Positions 38,854 through 48,039 of a stretch of 64,000 bases of DNA are shown in pieces. The position numbers were made by a program, and so were the translations under genes. The DNA comes from Thiothrix sp. GTDB lineage: Bacteria > Pseudomonadota > Gammaproteobacteria > Thiotrichales > Thiotrichaceae. Location of the stretch: the NCBI GenBank assembly GCA_020442915.1, contig JAGRJD010000014.1:1-64000 (forward strand), in the 5' to 3' direction. Position 1 is the stretch's first letter; each line of letters begins with the position of its first letter. The notes under the pieces are model-generated. The model did not search any database. It was not told where the DNA came from and worked only from the letters and a program-made list of their open reading frames with translations.

Positions 38854-39393
38854 CTACAGTACGGCCTGTAACAGCACTTCCATCAGCTCACCCTCGGCCC
38901 CCAGCGTATCCGCCACCTGACGGTCGCCCAGCCGCTCGACCCACTCCAGCCGGATCTGCACACCGGCAGCGCAGCTCACCGGGCAGGATACGGTCAGAGC
39001 CCCTCCCGGCAACTGTGCCTGGACCCCACTGTTCTGAACACTGGTACTGGTCGTGATATTCCCGCACTGGACCGTGTAAAGGTCATAGTGAGCCAGCTCG
39101 GTATCGGTGCAATTGCTGCCTGTATCACAGACCGGATCGGGGGGGGTATTGCAGTCGGTACTGACATCGGCATAATCGCCACGACGGGCGGCATCCCGGT
39201 TGCTGCGCATGCGCTCCAGCAGTTCATACACCTGAAAGGAGGCCTGCTGGCGGCTGGAGGCATTCTGGGTATTCTTGAGGGTGGACACCTGCAAACCGGC
39301 CAATCCCAGCAATCCGACGGACAGGATCAAGGCAGCGGCCATTACCTCAATCAGGTTGAAACCACGTTGTCTGTGCAAGATTTTATTTTTCAT
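38854..39393 (-). CDS. pilV: Type IV minor pilin PilV
   Basis: The 179-residue prepilin has RQRG|FNLIEVMAAALILSVGLLGL, with Glu5 present, and QASFQVYELLERMRSNRDAA as in PilV. It is the first clear gene of the minor pilin operon. No fimT or fimU is found upstream within the window. An AT-rich stretch at about 39450-39480 may hold its promoter. Confidence 0.9.
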   Translation of the reverse strand: MKNKILHRQRGFNLIEVMAAALILSVGLLGLAGLQVSTLKNTQNASSRQQASFQVYELLERMRSNRDAARRGDYADVSTDCNTPPDPVCDTGSNCTDTELAHYDLYTVQCGNITTSTSVQNSGVQAQLPGGALTVSCPVSCAAGVQIRLEWVERLGDRQVADTLGAEGELMEVLLQAVL

Positions 39394-39529
39394 GATTATT
39401 ATCAGCTACTGAACAGGAACTGGCGTAACACTTACCAGTATCACAGGGCATCAATAAATTTGATTTATAATTATGGATAAACAGGCATTTTTGCCGCATG
39501 AACGGCAGGCTGCCCGATTTTCCTGCAAA

Positions 39530-39736
39530 TCAGTGCAAACGACGGGACTGATAAGGATCAAGCCGGTTTGGCACCCCCAGCAGACGCAGCACCTTTTCCA
39601 GCTCCCGACCGGTTTCGCCAAACTCGATACGGGACAGCATCAGCTCTTCAAGAATCCTGCGTGCAGGGCTGACCTGCCCGGGATTGACGCCCCGTCCTGT
39701 GTCTGCCTCCCGATGATTCATGCTGCTAATCCCCAT
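39530..39736 (-). CDS. Small hypothetical helical protein
   Basis: This 68-residue frame has an amphipathic helical core (ARRILEELMLSRIEFGETGR). A second start at 39721 (MNHREAD) has GGGG at better spacing. It lies between the degenerate dihydroorotase gene and pilV, on the same strand, with no other gene competing for the space. I do not recognise it; coding is plausible, not proven. Confidence 0.4.
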   Translation of the reverse strand: MGISSMNHREADTGRGVNPGQVSPARRILEELMLSRIEFGETGRELEKVLRLLGVPNRLDPYQSRRLH

Positions 39737-39809
39737 GATGCTTTCTCAGACTATAGTACAGCCTTGCTGAATCAGACCTTGAAAAAAGCCCTGACAGACA
39801 GGGAAACGG

Positions 39810-41147
39810 TCAGCGCTCATGATCAAAAGACAGCGGCATTCCCCGTGCCGGACAATCAGGCAACTGCCCGGCCTGATACACCTGCTGGCCATTGACCCAG
39901 GTGGCCCGGATCGAGGAGCGGAACGGATAGCCGTCAAAGGGGCTCCAGCCGGAACGGGACAATACCTGATAATGGCTGTCACGAAATGGCTGCTCCAGAT
40001 CAACCAGCACCAGGTCCGCCCAATAGCCTTCACGGATGAATCCACGCTCAGGAATGCCAAACCGCTCGGCCACCCGATGGCTGGTTTTTTCAGCAATCAG
40101 TTCCAGGGAGAAAATGCCGTCGTGGTAATGCTCCAGCAAGGTGATCAGGGCATGCTGCAACATGGGCATACCGGAGGTAATGTCAAAATAATTGCTGCTG
40201 CGCTTGGCTGCCAGGCTAACCGCATGATGGCCGGTACCGATCAGTTCAATGCTGCCATCCAGTACCCCCTGGATCAGGCCGGCCCGGTCTTCAGCGGTTT
40301 TCACGGCGGGATCAAGCTTCAGCAATGGCCCCAGTGCCGGATAATCCTCATCACAAAAGTGCAGCCAGGGCACGGCGACTTCGGCACCGATCAGCTGGTC
40401 ATCCTGCGCCAGCTCACCCAGCAATCCGGTTTCACGCACGGAACTGACCTGCATCAACTGCAAACGGCACCCGGCCTTTCTGGCCAGCTGCAAAACCCGC
40501 TGTGTAGCCTCGAAAACCGCTTCGTCACTGTGGATCAGGGAATGATTCTCAACGGGTATTTCATCACCGTAAATACCCCGGTAGCTTTCCTCGTTTTCCG
40601 TGACTGCAGGACGATCCGCGCAATGGGCCACCAGCGGCACAGCTGCCTGCTGAAACAGCTGCTCCAACTGCTCCGGATCCTCAAGCATCACGGCTGCATT
40701 ATCTGTCCCGGCACCCAAAAACAGATTGATTCCGCACACCAGCTGCGTATCCAGCGCCCTGACAGCCTCCAGATTGTCGGTGGTTGCGGTGAGGTAGAAA
40801 CCAAAATTGGCATGACAGTGGCCACCACACTCGCCCCGCAACGTCTCCAGACTGCCCGGCGTTGTCAGCAGCTGCTTTCCCGCGCCGACCTCCAGCAGCG
40901 TGGTCACGCCACCAGCCACCGCCGCACGGCTTTCTGCGGCCAGCGTGGAAAAGCCGTTCTGGCATACGGACTGGGAATCAATCATGCCCGGTAACAAATA
41001 CCGCCCCCCGGCGTCCAGAACCTGATCCGCCGCCCGCCCCTGCAAAGCACCAAGCGCCTCAATCCGTCCGTGCCGGATCAGGACATCACCCTCCAGCACC
41101 GTTCCTTCATTGACAATATGCGCATTGACAATCAACAGGGAAGCCAT
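39810..41147 (-). CDS. Dihydroorotase-like protein lacking catalytic residues
   Basis: The 445-residue amidohydrolase-fold protein has the length and layout of Pseudomonas PA5541 (PyrQ) dihydroorotase. The metal motif DxxHFRE after LLPGMID is DSQSVCQ (57-63). The carboxylated Lys of CGIKVFMG is Asn141 (CGINLFLG). A zinc His becomes Gln in LQLMQVSS, and the catalytic Asp of GTDHAPH is lost (GTGHHAV). His175 (VAHCAD) remains. The fold is intact with no frameshift, so a non-catalytic role, as with PyrC' bound to aspartate transcarbamoylase, is inferred. It is 30 bases after folA. Confidence 0.8.
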   Translation of the reverse strand: MASLLIVNAHIVNEGTVLEGDVLIRHGRIEALGALQGRAADQVLDAGGRYLLPGMIDSQSVCQNGFSTLAAESRAAVAGGVTTLLEVGAGKQLLTTPGSLETLRGECGGHCHANFGFYLTATTDNLEAVRALDTQLVCGINLFLGAGTDNAAVMLEDPEQLEQLFQQAAVPLVAHCADRPAVTENEESYRGIYGDEIPVENHSLIHSDEAVFEATQRVLQLARKAGCRLQLMQVSSVRETGLLGELAQDDQLIGAEVAVPWLHFCDEDYPALGPLLKLDPAVKTAEDRAGLIQGVLDGSIELIGTGHHAVSLAAKRSSNYFDITSGMPMLQHALITLLEHYHDGIFSLELIAEKTSHRVAERFGIPERGFIREGYWADLVLVDLEQPFRDSHYQVLSRSGWSPFDGYPFRSSIRATWVNGQQVYQAGQLPDCPARGMPLSFDHER

Positions 41148-41177
41148 CAGGGCACTCCATCAACAATAAGGCACGGG

Positions 41178-41669
41178 TCAGGCATGCCGACGCTCAAGCA
41201 CCAGAAAGGTGCACGAATAGGGGTTTTTTGCATCAGCTTCGCTCTCAAAACGCCGGCATTCCTGCCACTGTCTGTCATCAAGGGAACCCGGAAAACAGGT
41301 ATCTCCCTGGAGCCTGGCATGAACCAGTGTCAAATAAATACGCTGTGCCAGCGGAAGAAAATGGGCGTAGAGCTGTGCTCCGCCAATGATCATGATTTCA
41401 GGCGCTGCACCTGACAGGGCCTGCACTTCCTCCGGTGCCGATACCACTTCGGCCCCCCGGGCCTGGAATCCGTCCGAACGGGAAACAACAATATTGCGCC
41501 GCCCCGGAAGCGCCCTGCCCAGTGACTCCCAGGTTCTGCGCCCCATGACAACCGGCTTTCCCAGCGTATTCTGCCTGAACCAGGCCAGATCAGCCGGCAG
41601 GTGCCAGGGCATGTCCCCCTGCAGGCCGATCACGTGCTCCGGGGTCATGGCCACAATCAACGCATACAA
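41178..41669 (-). CDS. folA: Dihydrofolate reductase
   Basis: The 163-residue enzyme has IVAMTPEHVIGLQGDMPWHLPADLAWF (Trp and active-site Asp), VVMGRRTWESLG for NADPH and IIGGAQLYAHFL. The start is TTG 41669 with AGGG upstream; it gives the family N-terminus MYALIVAM, while the next ATG would remove the first strand. It is 10 bases after sspB. Its partner thymidylate synthase is at 62322, not nearby. Confidence 0.95.
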   Translation of the reverse strand: MYALIVAMTPEHVIGLQGDMPWHLPADLAWFRQNTLGKPVVMGRRTWESLGRALPGRRNIVVSRSDGFQARGAEVVSAPEEVQALSGAAPEIMIIGGAQLYAHFLPLAQRIYLTLVHARLQGDTCFPGSLDDRQWQECRRFESEADAKNPYSCTFLVLERRHA

Positions 41670-41679
41670 AACCGCAACC

Positions 41680-42231
41680 CTATTTTACAACCCGCAACGA
41701 AGGGCGCGAACGTGGCGGCGGGTTATCCTCACCCAGATCATCATCGTCCCTGCTGTCACTGCCCTGCCCATCAGCTTCCGGCTCATCGACAAGGGGTTCA
41801 GGGGATAAGGCCGCATCCTGGTCCGGGGAGTCAACAGCACTCAGACCAGGACGCCGACTGCCTCCCGCGTCCTCCGGTGCTTCACCAGTCCCGTCATATT
41901 CCGTTTCCGGAAAGCTGACCATCTCATTGGGGGTTTCACGTGCATAAATGGCGATCACAGCCGGCATGGGGCAATAAAGGTAATGGGCAACACCACTGAA
42001 GCGGGCCGTGAAACTGACAGCACTGTTATCCATGACAAAATCCCCGACAGCACCAGGGTGGATGTTAAGCACAATCCGCCCGTCACGGACATAACGTCGC
42101 GGAACTTCCACATCCGCCAGCGTGGCATCCACCACGATGTGGGGTGTCATGCCATTATCGACAATCCAGTCGTAAAACGCCCGCAGCAGGTAGGGACGTT
42201 TGGGCGTTGTGGTTCTGGTCGTCGTACTCAT
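41680..42231 (-). CDS. sspB: ClpXP adaptor SspB
   Basis: The 183-residue protein has a folded N-terminal substrate-binding domain (RPYLLRAFYDWIVDNGMTPHIVVDA), a long acidic disordered linker, and the ClpX-binding tail RPSLRVVK at the C-terminus. It hands ssrA-tagged proteins to ClpXP. ATG 42231 overlaps the sspA stop by four bases. Confidence 0.96.
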   Translation of the reverse strand: MSTTTRTTTPKRPYLLRAFYDWIVDNGMTPHIVVDATLADVEVPRRYVRDGRIVLNIHPGAVGDFVMDNSAVSFTARFSGVAHYLYCPMPAVIAIYARETPNEMVSFPETEYDGTGEAPEDAGGSRRPGLSAVDSPDQDAALSPEPLVDEPEADGQGSDSRDDDDLGEDNPPPRSRPSLRVVK

Positions 42232-42857
42232 GGCCGGATTGCTTTTTCCACCTTGCTCAGGGACTGCTGAAAACCGTCACGGGAAAAAATGCGGTCCATG
42301 TACTTGAGGATGGGACGGGCCTGTTTGCCGGAAACATCAATTCCGTATTTGGGCAGACGCCACAACACCGGCCCGATGGTGCAATCCACCAAGGTATATT
42401 CATCACTCAGAAAGTAGGGCTTGATCGAAAACACTTCCGCAGCCGACAGCACACCTTCACGCAGAATCTTGCGCGCTGCTTCCGCCAGCTTGGCATCACC
42501 GCTTTCAATATCATCAATCAGTGAAAACCAGTCCTTCTCAATCCGGTACAGGGCCAGACGCGAGTGGGCACGGGCAACCGGATCGACCGGCATCAGGGGC
42601 GGATGGGGAAAGCGCTCATCCAGATACTCCATGATGATGCGGGCGTCATACAACACCAGGTCCCGGTCAATCAGGGTCGGCGTGGTATTGTAGGGGTTCA
42701 GCTCAGCCAGCTCTTCCGGCTTGTCATTCGGATCCACATTCAGGATATCGACCGTGATGTCCTTTTCCGCCAACACCGTGCGCACCCGGTGGCTGTCGGC
42801 GCAGTCCTGGGAGGAAAACAGGGTCATGACGGAACGGCGGCTGGAAATCGATGCCAT
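42228..42857 (-). CDS. sspA: Stringent starvation protein A
   Basis: The 209-residue GST-fold protein binds RNA polymerase. RRSVMTLFSSQDCADSHRVR and the conserved surface segment PHPPLMPVDPVARA are present; it lacks glutathione-transferase catalytic features. Start MASISSRRSVMTLF aligns with E. coli SspA, with AAGGAG upstream. It is separated from petC by a terminator, so it may be expressed independently of petABC. Confidence 0.96.
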   Translation of the reverse strand: MASISSRRSVMTLFSSQDCADSHRVRTVLAEKDITVDILNVDPNDKPEELAELNPYNTTPTLIDRDLVLYDARIIMEYLDERFPHPPLMPVDPVARAHSRLALYRIEKDWFSLIDDIESGDAKLAEAARKILREGVLSAAEVFSIKPYFLSDEYTLVDCTIGPVLWRLPKYGIDVSGKQARPILKYMDRIFSRDGFQQSLSKVEKAIRP

Positions 42858-42891
42858 GGCAGCGAAAGCTCCTTGTTCTCGTAGTTTTCAT

Positions 42892-42930
42892 GCAAAAAAC
42901 AAAGGCTACCCGGAACAGGTCCGGATAGCC
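42892..42930 (-). terminator. Rho-independent terminator after petC
   Basis: On the minus strand GGCTATCCGG pairs with CCGGGTAGCC around an ACCTGTT loop and is followed by TTTGTTTTTT, ending the petA-petB-petC transcript before sspA. Confidence 0.82.
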
Positions 42931-42954
42931 CGTGGATTTTATACCAGAAGGGTG

Positions 42955-43710
42955 TTAATGAACATCCTTCCAGTATTCTTTCTTCAGGAAGTAGGCAAAT
43001 ACGGCAAACAGTCCCAGATAAATCAGCACCCAGACACCAATGCCCCTGCGATGCAACTGGGCCGGCTCACCGACATAGGTCAGGAAGTTGGTGAGGTCAC
43101 GCACAATCTGGTCATATTCAGCCGGGGAGGCCGTACCTTCCTGCTCCAGTACCAGCTTCGGTTCAGCATGCGCATCGGCCCCTTCTGCCGCATGTTCCAG
43201 CGTCTGATAACCCTGCAGCTCCCACAACACATGCGGCATGCCGGCATTGGCGAACACGGTATTGTTCACCCCCAGCGGACGTGAAGGGTCAAGGTAGAAG
43301 GATTTCAGAAAACTGTAAATCCAGTCCGGCCCGCGTGAACGCCCGGTCAGTGACAGGTCCGGCGGCGCATTACCGAATGCCTCACTGCCGTATTTAGCCG
43401 TCATGCCGTTCTTCATCAGCTCGCCCACCTTGGTCGGCTCTCCGTCTGTGCGGGTGAAAATCAGGTTGTCGGCCACCTGCTCATCCGTCAGCCCCAGGTC
43501 CAGACCCACGCGGTTGTAACGGCTGAAGTTCAACGAGTGACAGCCCATGCAGTAGTTGACAAAGTACTTTGCTCCGCGCTGCAGGCTTTGTTCATTATGG
43601 ACATCAATATCGGCATGCTGCAGCGCCACCTCCTCGGCTGCATGACCGGCGGACAGGGGGAGCATGACAGCACCCAACGCAAACAGGATTCCTGCAATTG
43701 TGTTTTTCAT
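42955..43710 (-). CDS. petC: Ubiquinol-cytochrome c reductase, cytochrome c1
   Basis: The 251-residue protein has a signal peptide ending near GHAA, heme c site CMGCH (54-58), the axial-Met region NTVFANAGMPHVLW, and a C-terminal anchor helix (GVWVLIYLGLFAVFAYFL). Start ATG 43710 follows GAGGAG; a 5-codon upstream start overlaps petB and is less likely. It completes petA-petB-petC. Confidence 0.96.
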   Translation of the reverse strand: MKNTIAGILFALGAVMLPLSAGHAAEEVALQHADIDVHNEQSLQRGAKYFVNYCMGCHSLNFSRYNRVGLDLGLTDEQVADNLIFTRTDGEPTKVGELMKNGMTAKYGSEAFGNAPPDLSLTGRSRGPDWIYSFLKSFYLDPSRPLGVNNTVFANAGMPHVLWELQGYQTLEHAAEGADAHAEPKLVLEQEGTASPAEYDQIVRDLTNFLTYVGEPAQLHRRGIGVWVLIYLGLFAVFAYFLKKEYWKDVH

Positions 43711-43721
43711 GGCCTTGCTCC

Positions 43722-45149
43722 TCATTCAGTCACCCGCTCAGGGACCGCTTTTTCCTGATTGAAATCCTTCCGGTAGGCTGGCAGCAGCAGGGTCGCACCC
43801 AGATAAAGCAGAATCAGGGGGAACTGCTTGATCATCTGGGCCGCTTCTTCCGTGGCCTCGGCGTTGAAACGGAAAATGATGTCATAAAGCACCACGACGC
43901 CGACCAGAATGCCGAACCATTTGACATAGTTGACCCTCTGCGGATAGCTGTGCAGCCACAGCACGACAAAGAACAGGAAGTAGAGCTGGGTCATGCGGGT
44001 ACCCAGCTCCTTGAACACCGGCGTGACCGGCTCGACCCCCATCCAGCCCAGCACCAGGAATACCAGGGCAAACAGGATCAGGTTGGTCTTGTGGGCCTTG
44101 TTGCGGTAGCGCCAGGACTTGATCGGATTTTTATCCAGCCAGGGCAGCAGAAACAGCACAATAATCGCCGAAAACATGGCCAGCGTGCCGTACCAAGGGT
44201 CGGGAATGGCACGCAGCACGGTGTAGAACGGCGTGAAATACCAGACCGGTGCAATGTGTGCCGGGGTCTTGAGCGGATTCGCCGGTTCAAAGTTGGGTTT
44301 TTCCAGGAAGTATCCCCCCATCTCCGGCGCGAAGAAAACAATGGCGAAAAACACAAACAGGAAGACCGCCACGCCCAGAATATCCTTCACGGTGTAGTAG
44401 GGATGGAACGGAATGCCGTCCTTGGGAGCCGTCTCTTCCCAGCGGTTGCCTTTCGGTCCCTGCTTGATTTCAACACCATCCGGGTTGTTGGAACCCACGG
44501 CATGCAATGCCACAATGTGCACGAACACCAGCGCCGGCAGGATCAATACCGGCAGGAAGAAATGCAGAGCAAAGAAACGGTTCAGGGTGGCGTCGGACAT
44601 GACGAAATCACCCCGGATCCAGGTGGAAAGCTCGTTACCGACCAGTGGCACGGTATTGAACAGGTTGACGATAACCTGGGCCCCCCACAGGGACATCTGA
44701 CCCCAGGGCAGCAGATAGCCCATGAAGGCCGTCGCCATCAGCACCACATAGATGGCCATGCCGATCAGCCACAGCAGCTCGCGCTTGCCCTTGTAGGACC
44801 CGTAGATCAGGCCCCGGTACATGTGCAGGTAGACCACCACGAAAAACGCGGAAGCACCCGTGGAATGCATGTAGCGGATAAACCAGCCCCCCGGTACGTC
44901 ACGCATGATGTACTCGACCGAGGCAAAGGCCAGTGTGGCATCCGGTTTGTAATGGAAGGCCAGAAACAGGCCGGAGAAAATCTGGAACACCAGCACCAGC
45001 AGGGCCAGCGAGCCGAAGTAATACCAGAAGTTGAAATTCTTGGGGGCATAATATTTGGCCAGATGGTAATTCCAGGTTTCCATCAGCGGGAAACGGTCTT
45101 CCACCCACCCCAGAAAGCCGGTGTAATCATGCTTTGGACGTTCAGCCAT
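43722..45149 (-). CDS. petB: Ubiquinol-cytochrome c reductase, cytochrome b
   Basis: The 475-residue polytopic protein has heme-ligand histidine pairs in GLFLAFHY / WFIRYMHSTGASAFFVVVYLHMYRG and in RFFALHFFLPVLILPALVFVHIVALHAVG. The Qo-site motif appears as PDPWYG. The length exceeds the usual proteobacterial 400-430 because of a C-terminal extension of about 60 residues with an extra hydrophobic segment (FPLILLYLGATLLL). The start ATG overlaps the petA stop (TAATG). Confidence 0.96.
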   Translation of the reverse strand: MAERPKHDYTGFLGWVEDRFPLMETWNYHLAKYYAPKNFNFWYYFGSLALLVLVFQIFSGLFLAFHYKPDATLAFASVEYIMRDVPGGWFIRYMHSTGASAFFVVVYLHMYRGLIYGSYKGKRELLWLIGMAIYVVLMATAFMGYLLPWGQMSLWGAQVIVNLFNTVPLVGNELSTWIRGDFVMSDATLNRFFALHFFLPVLILPALVFVHIVALHAVGSNNPDGVEIKQGPKGNRWEETAPKDGIPFHPYYTVKDILGVAVFLFVFFAIVFFAPEMGGYFLEKPNFEPANPLKTPAHIAPVWYFTPFYTVLRAIPDPWYGTLAMFSAIIVLFLLPWLDKNPIKSWRYRNKAHKTNLILFALVFLVLGWMGVEPVTPVFKELGTRMTQLYFLFFVVLWLHSYPQRVNYVKWFGILVGVVVLYDIIFRFNAEATEEAAQMIKQFPLILLYLGATLLLPAYRKDFNQEKAVPERVTE

Positions 45150-45742
45150 TATGCAGCCCCTCCGTTTTCACCAATCAGGATTGTATGCTCGTCCTCAAAA
45201 TAATAAGGCGGCACTTCAAGGTTGGCTCCGGCAGGAACATTCTTGAATACCCGCCCGGCCAGATCAAAACGGGAGCCATGGCAGGCACAATACCAGCCAC
45301 CTTTCCAGTCCGCCCCCAGATCGGCAGGAGCCACCTCCGGGCGATACGTGGGTGAACAGCCCAGATGGGTGCAGATACCGACCAGCACAAGGTACTTGGC
45401 TTCCCGTGAGCGGTATTCATTCTTTGCATATTCCGGCTGCTGCGGCATTTCCGACTTCGGATCTTTCAAGCGATTGTCAAGACCGGGTAGCGCCGCCAGC
45501 ATCTCTTCCGTCCGGTTCACCACCCAGACCGGCTTGCCACGCCACATGACAAGCTGCAACATCCCCGGCTCCAGTTTGCTGATATCAACCTCTACCGGCG
45601 CACCGGCTGCCAAAGCCCGTGCACTGGGAGACATTGAATACAGAAACGGAGTCACCAACGCGGCTGCACCGGCTGCACCAACCACGGAGGTTGATGCCAC
45701 CAGAAAACGGCGGCGCTTAACGTCTACTCCAGAATTTGCCAT
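45149..45742 (-). CDS. petA: Ubiquinol-cytochrome c reductase, Rieske iron-sulfur subunit
   Basis: The 197-residue protein has a Tat-type N-terminus (VKRRRFLVASTSVVGAAGAA) that stays as a membrane anchor, and the 2Fe-2S motifs CTHLGC and CACHGSRFD. GGGAGTGAG precedes ATG 45742; the ORF extension to 45850 is rejected. The 280 bases upstream, before the nif3 end, should hold the petABC promoter, but no clear -35/-10 pair stands out. Confidence 0.96.
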   Translation of the reverse strand: MANSGVDVKRRRFLVASTSVVGAAGAAALVTPFLYSMSPSARALAAGAPVEVDISKLEPGMLQLVMWRGKPVWVVNRTEEMLAALPGLDNRLKDPKSEMPQQPEYAKNEYRSREAKYLVLVGICTHLGCSPTYRPEVAPADLGADWKGGWYCACHGSRFDLAGRVFKNVPAGANLEVPPYYFEDEHTILIGENGGAA

Positions 45743-46022
45743 ATCAAGCTCACTCCCAAATTTCCAAACAAGACACTGGCTGTCACCAGGGAACTGCAGC
45801 CAGCCAAATTCCTTGACCCCCTGCAGGTTCCACTCCGGTTTCGGGATCACTGCAGACAGTCTGTTAATGCGCGCTGAAAAACCCGCCAGAGTGGCCGGTC
45901 TGACAGAAAAACCAAGTCTGTGAACCGGGAGCCGCCCCCGGTAGCGCCGGATCAGATGCAGCCAAATGCAACGCTAATTCGGCGGGGATGATACCACAAA
46001 AAAAGCGCTGGAATACCGCCAA

Positions 46023-46781
46023 TCAGGCCGGATTATCAATATCCACGAATTTGTGCTGCAGGCCGAACTGGCCGGCAAGCGCCTGCCCCAGGGCCTGAAT
46101 ACCATAGCGCTCGGTGGCATGATGACCGGCGGCAATGTAATGGATACCGTTTTCACGCGCTTCATGCACGGTCTGCTCTGAAATCTCCCCGCTCAGGAAA
46201 GCATCCAGGCCCAGCGCAATGGCATGGCTGATATAACTCTGGGCACCCCCGGTACACCAGCCGATGCTGCGGACGGGATGCTCCCCGCCACTCACCAGCA
46301 GTGGTGTCCGGCCCAGAGCCTGTGCCACCTGCTGCCCGAAAGCCGCCAAGGTCATGGCCGCCGGCAGGCAGCCGAAATGCCCTACGCCCTGCAACCCGCG
46401 TGCATCCAGCACACCATCGGACAGGATGCCAAGCTGCCGGGCCAGCTGCGCATTGTTGCCCAGCTCCGGATGGGCATCCAGCGGCAGGTGATAGGCAAAC
46501 AGATTGATGTCATGCGCCAGCAGGGTGGCAATGCGCCTGCGCTTCATGCCGCGCAGGACCGGCGCCTCGTTTTTCCAGAAATAGCCATGATGCACCAACA
46601 CGGCATCCGCACCTGCCACTACCGCAGCGTCCAGCAGGGCCTGTGAAGCCGTAACGCCGGTGACGATACGGTGAATGGCTGCCCGGCCCTCCACCTGCAA
46701 CCCGTTGGGGGCATAATCATGGAAGTGTTCCACCTCCAGCTGCTCGGCCAGATAGCGTTCCAGTGCCAGATTTGTGACCAT
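46023..46781 (-). CDS. NIF3-family (YbgI/DUF34) metal-binding protein
   Basis: The 252-residue protein has HDYAPNGLQVEG, VLVHHGYFWKN, FAYHLPLDAHPELGNNAQLA and YIAAGHHATERYG, supplying the His/Asp/Glu ligands of the dinuclear metal site of this family (often labelled GTP cyclohydrolase I type 2, a weakly supported name). The ATG overlaps the hisC stop (TGATG). The exact role is unknown. Confidence 0.93.
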   Translation of the reverse strand: MVTNLALERYLAEQLEVEHFHDYAPNGLQVEGRAAIHRIVTGVTASQALLDAAVVAGADAVLVHHGYFWKNEAPVLRGMKRRRIATLLAHDINLFAYHLPLDAHPELGNNAQLARQLGILSDGVLDARGLQGVGHFGCLPAAMTLAAFGQQVAQALGRTPLLVSGGEHPVRSIGWCTGGAQSYISHAIALGLDAFLSGEISEQTVHEARENGIHYIAAGHHATERYGIQALGQALAGQFGLQHKFVDIDNPA

Positions 46782-47851
46782 CAGCGGACCTCCCGTGCCA
46801 GAATGGCCTCACAAGCCGCCAGCAGGGCCGCTATTTCCGCATCGGTCCCGATGGTGATGCGCAGGTACTCCCGGATGCGCGGTTTGCTGAAATGGCGCAC
46901 CAGAATGCCACGGGCCCGCAGGGCCTGATAAAACGCCGCGGCATCCCCCTGCGGCGGGCGGGCAAAAATGAAGTTGGCACTGGAAGGCAACAGGCGGAAA
47001 CCCAGCTGTTCCAGCCCCGTGCACGCTGTCGTGCGGGTATGTGCCACCCGCTCGCACAGCTGTTCCAGATAAGCCCGGTCCGCCACGGCAGCAGCAGCGG
47101 CGGCCAGTGCCATGCGCCCCAGCGGATAGGAATTGAAGGAGTTCTTGACCCGCTCCAGGCCTTCAATCAGCGCCGCATCCCCCACCGCGAACCCGACCCG
47201 CAGCCCGGCCAGCGCCCGTGACTTGGACAGGGTCTGCACCACCAGCAGGTTGGGGTAGCGGGTAATCAGGGGCACCACCGTTTCGGCCCCGAAATCCACG
47301 TAAGCCTCATCCACCACCACCACCGAATCCCGATTGCGTTGCAGCAGCACCTCAATCTCCCTGCGGCTCAGGGCCATACCGGTCGGCGCATTGGGATTGG
47401 GGAAAATAATGCCGCCATTTTCAGACGGATAATCGTCCAGAACCAGGCGAAAGTCCTCCCGCAACGGCACCGTGCGGGCCTCAATCTGGTACAATCCCGC
47501 ATAAACCGGGTAAAAACTGTAGCTGATATCCGGAAACAGCACCGGTTCACCCTGCCTGAAAAAAGCCTGGAACACATGCGCCAGTACTTCATCCGAGCCA
47601 TTCCCGACAAAGACATTGCCACGTTCAAGCCCGAAGAAGGCGGCCACTGCATCCTTGAGTACCTCCCCGTTCGGGTCCGGGTACAGACGCAGCAACTCGC
47701 CTCCGGCGGTCTGAATGGCAGCCAGCGCCAGTGGTGATGGCGGATAGGGGGATTCGTTGGTGTTCAGTTTGATGTAACGCTGATCCTTGGGCTGCTCCCC
47801 CGGCACATACGGGTCAAGCTTATGCACCACAGGGCTCCAGTATCGGCTCAT
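46781..47851 (-). CDS. hisC: Histidinol-phosphate aminotransferase
   Basis: The 356-residue PLP enzyme has [53 protein letters not shown], and the PLP lysine in [15 protein letters not shown]. The start MSRYWSPVV at 47851 has GGAG six bases upstream; a longer frame to 47881 is possible. The sequence is the HisC2 type. No other his genes are near. Confidence 0.94.
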   Translation of the reverse strand: MSRYWSPVVHKLDPYVPGEQPKDQRYIKLNTNESPYPPSPLALAAIQTAGGELLRLYPDPNGEVLKDAVAAFFGLERGNVFVGNGSDEVLAHVFQAFFRQGEPVLFPDISYSFYPVYAGLYQIEARTVPLREDFRLVLDDYPSENGGIIFPNPNAPTGMALSRREIEVLLQRNRDSVVVVDEAYVDFGAETVVPLITRYPNLLVVQTLSKSRALAGLRVGFAVGDAALIEGLERVKNSFNSYPLGRMALAAAAAAVADRAYLEQLCERVAHTRTTACTGLEQLGFRLLPSSANFIFARPPQGDAAAFYQALRARGILVRHFSKPRIREYLRITIGTDAEIAALLAACEAILAREVR

Positions 47852-48039
47852 GTCCCGCTCCAGCTTGGGCAAAACCGGCATGATATAAGGCCAAAACGGG
47901 ATTTACCAGCAGGATGCCGGCTCCACCGGGACAATCGTCCGAACCCTTGCGGCAAAATCCGTACCGGAACTACACCTGCAGCATCCCGGTGTGTAAAATA
48001 AGTCCGACTCGGATAATTCCCGCCACCCAAGGAACCGCC

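Noticed and set aside
39473-39895. 140-residue plus-strand ORF
   Set aside because: Low-complexity, no ribosome site, and its 3' part lies antisense to the dihydroorotase-like gene; looks like a shadow frame.
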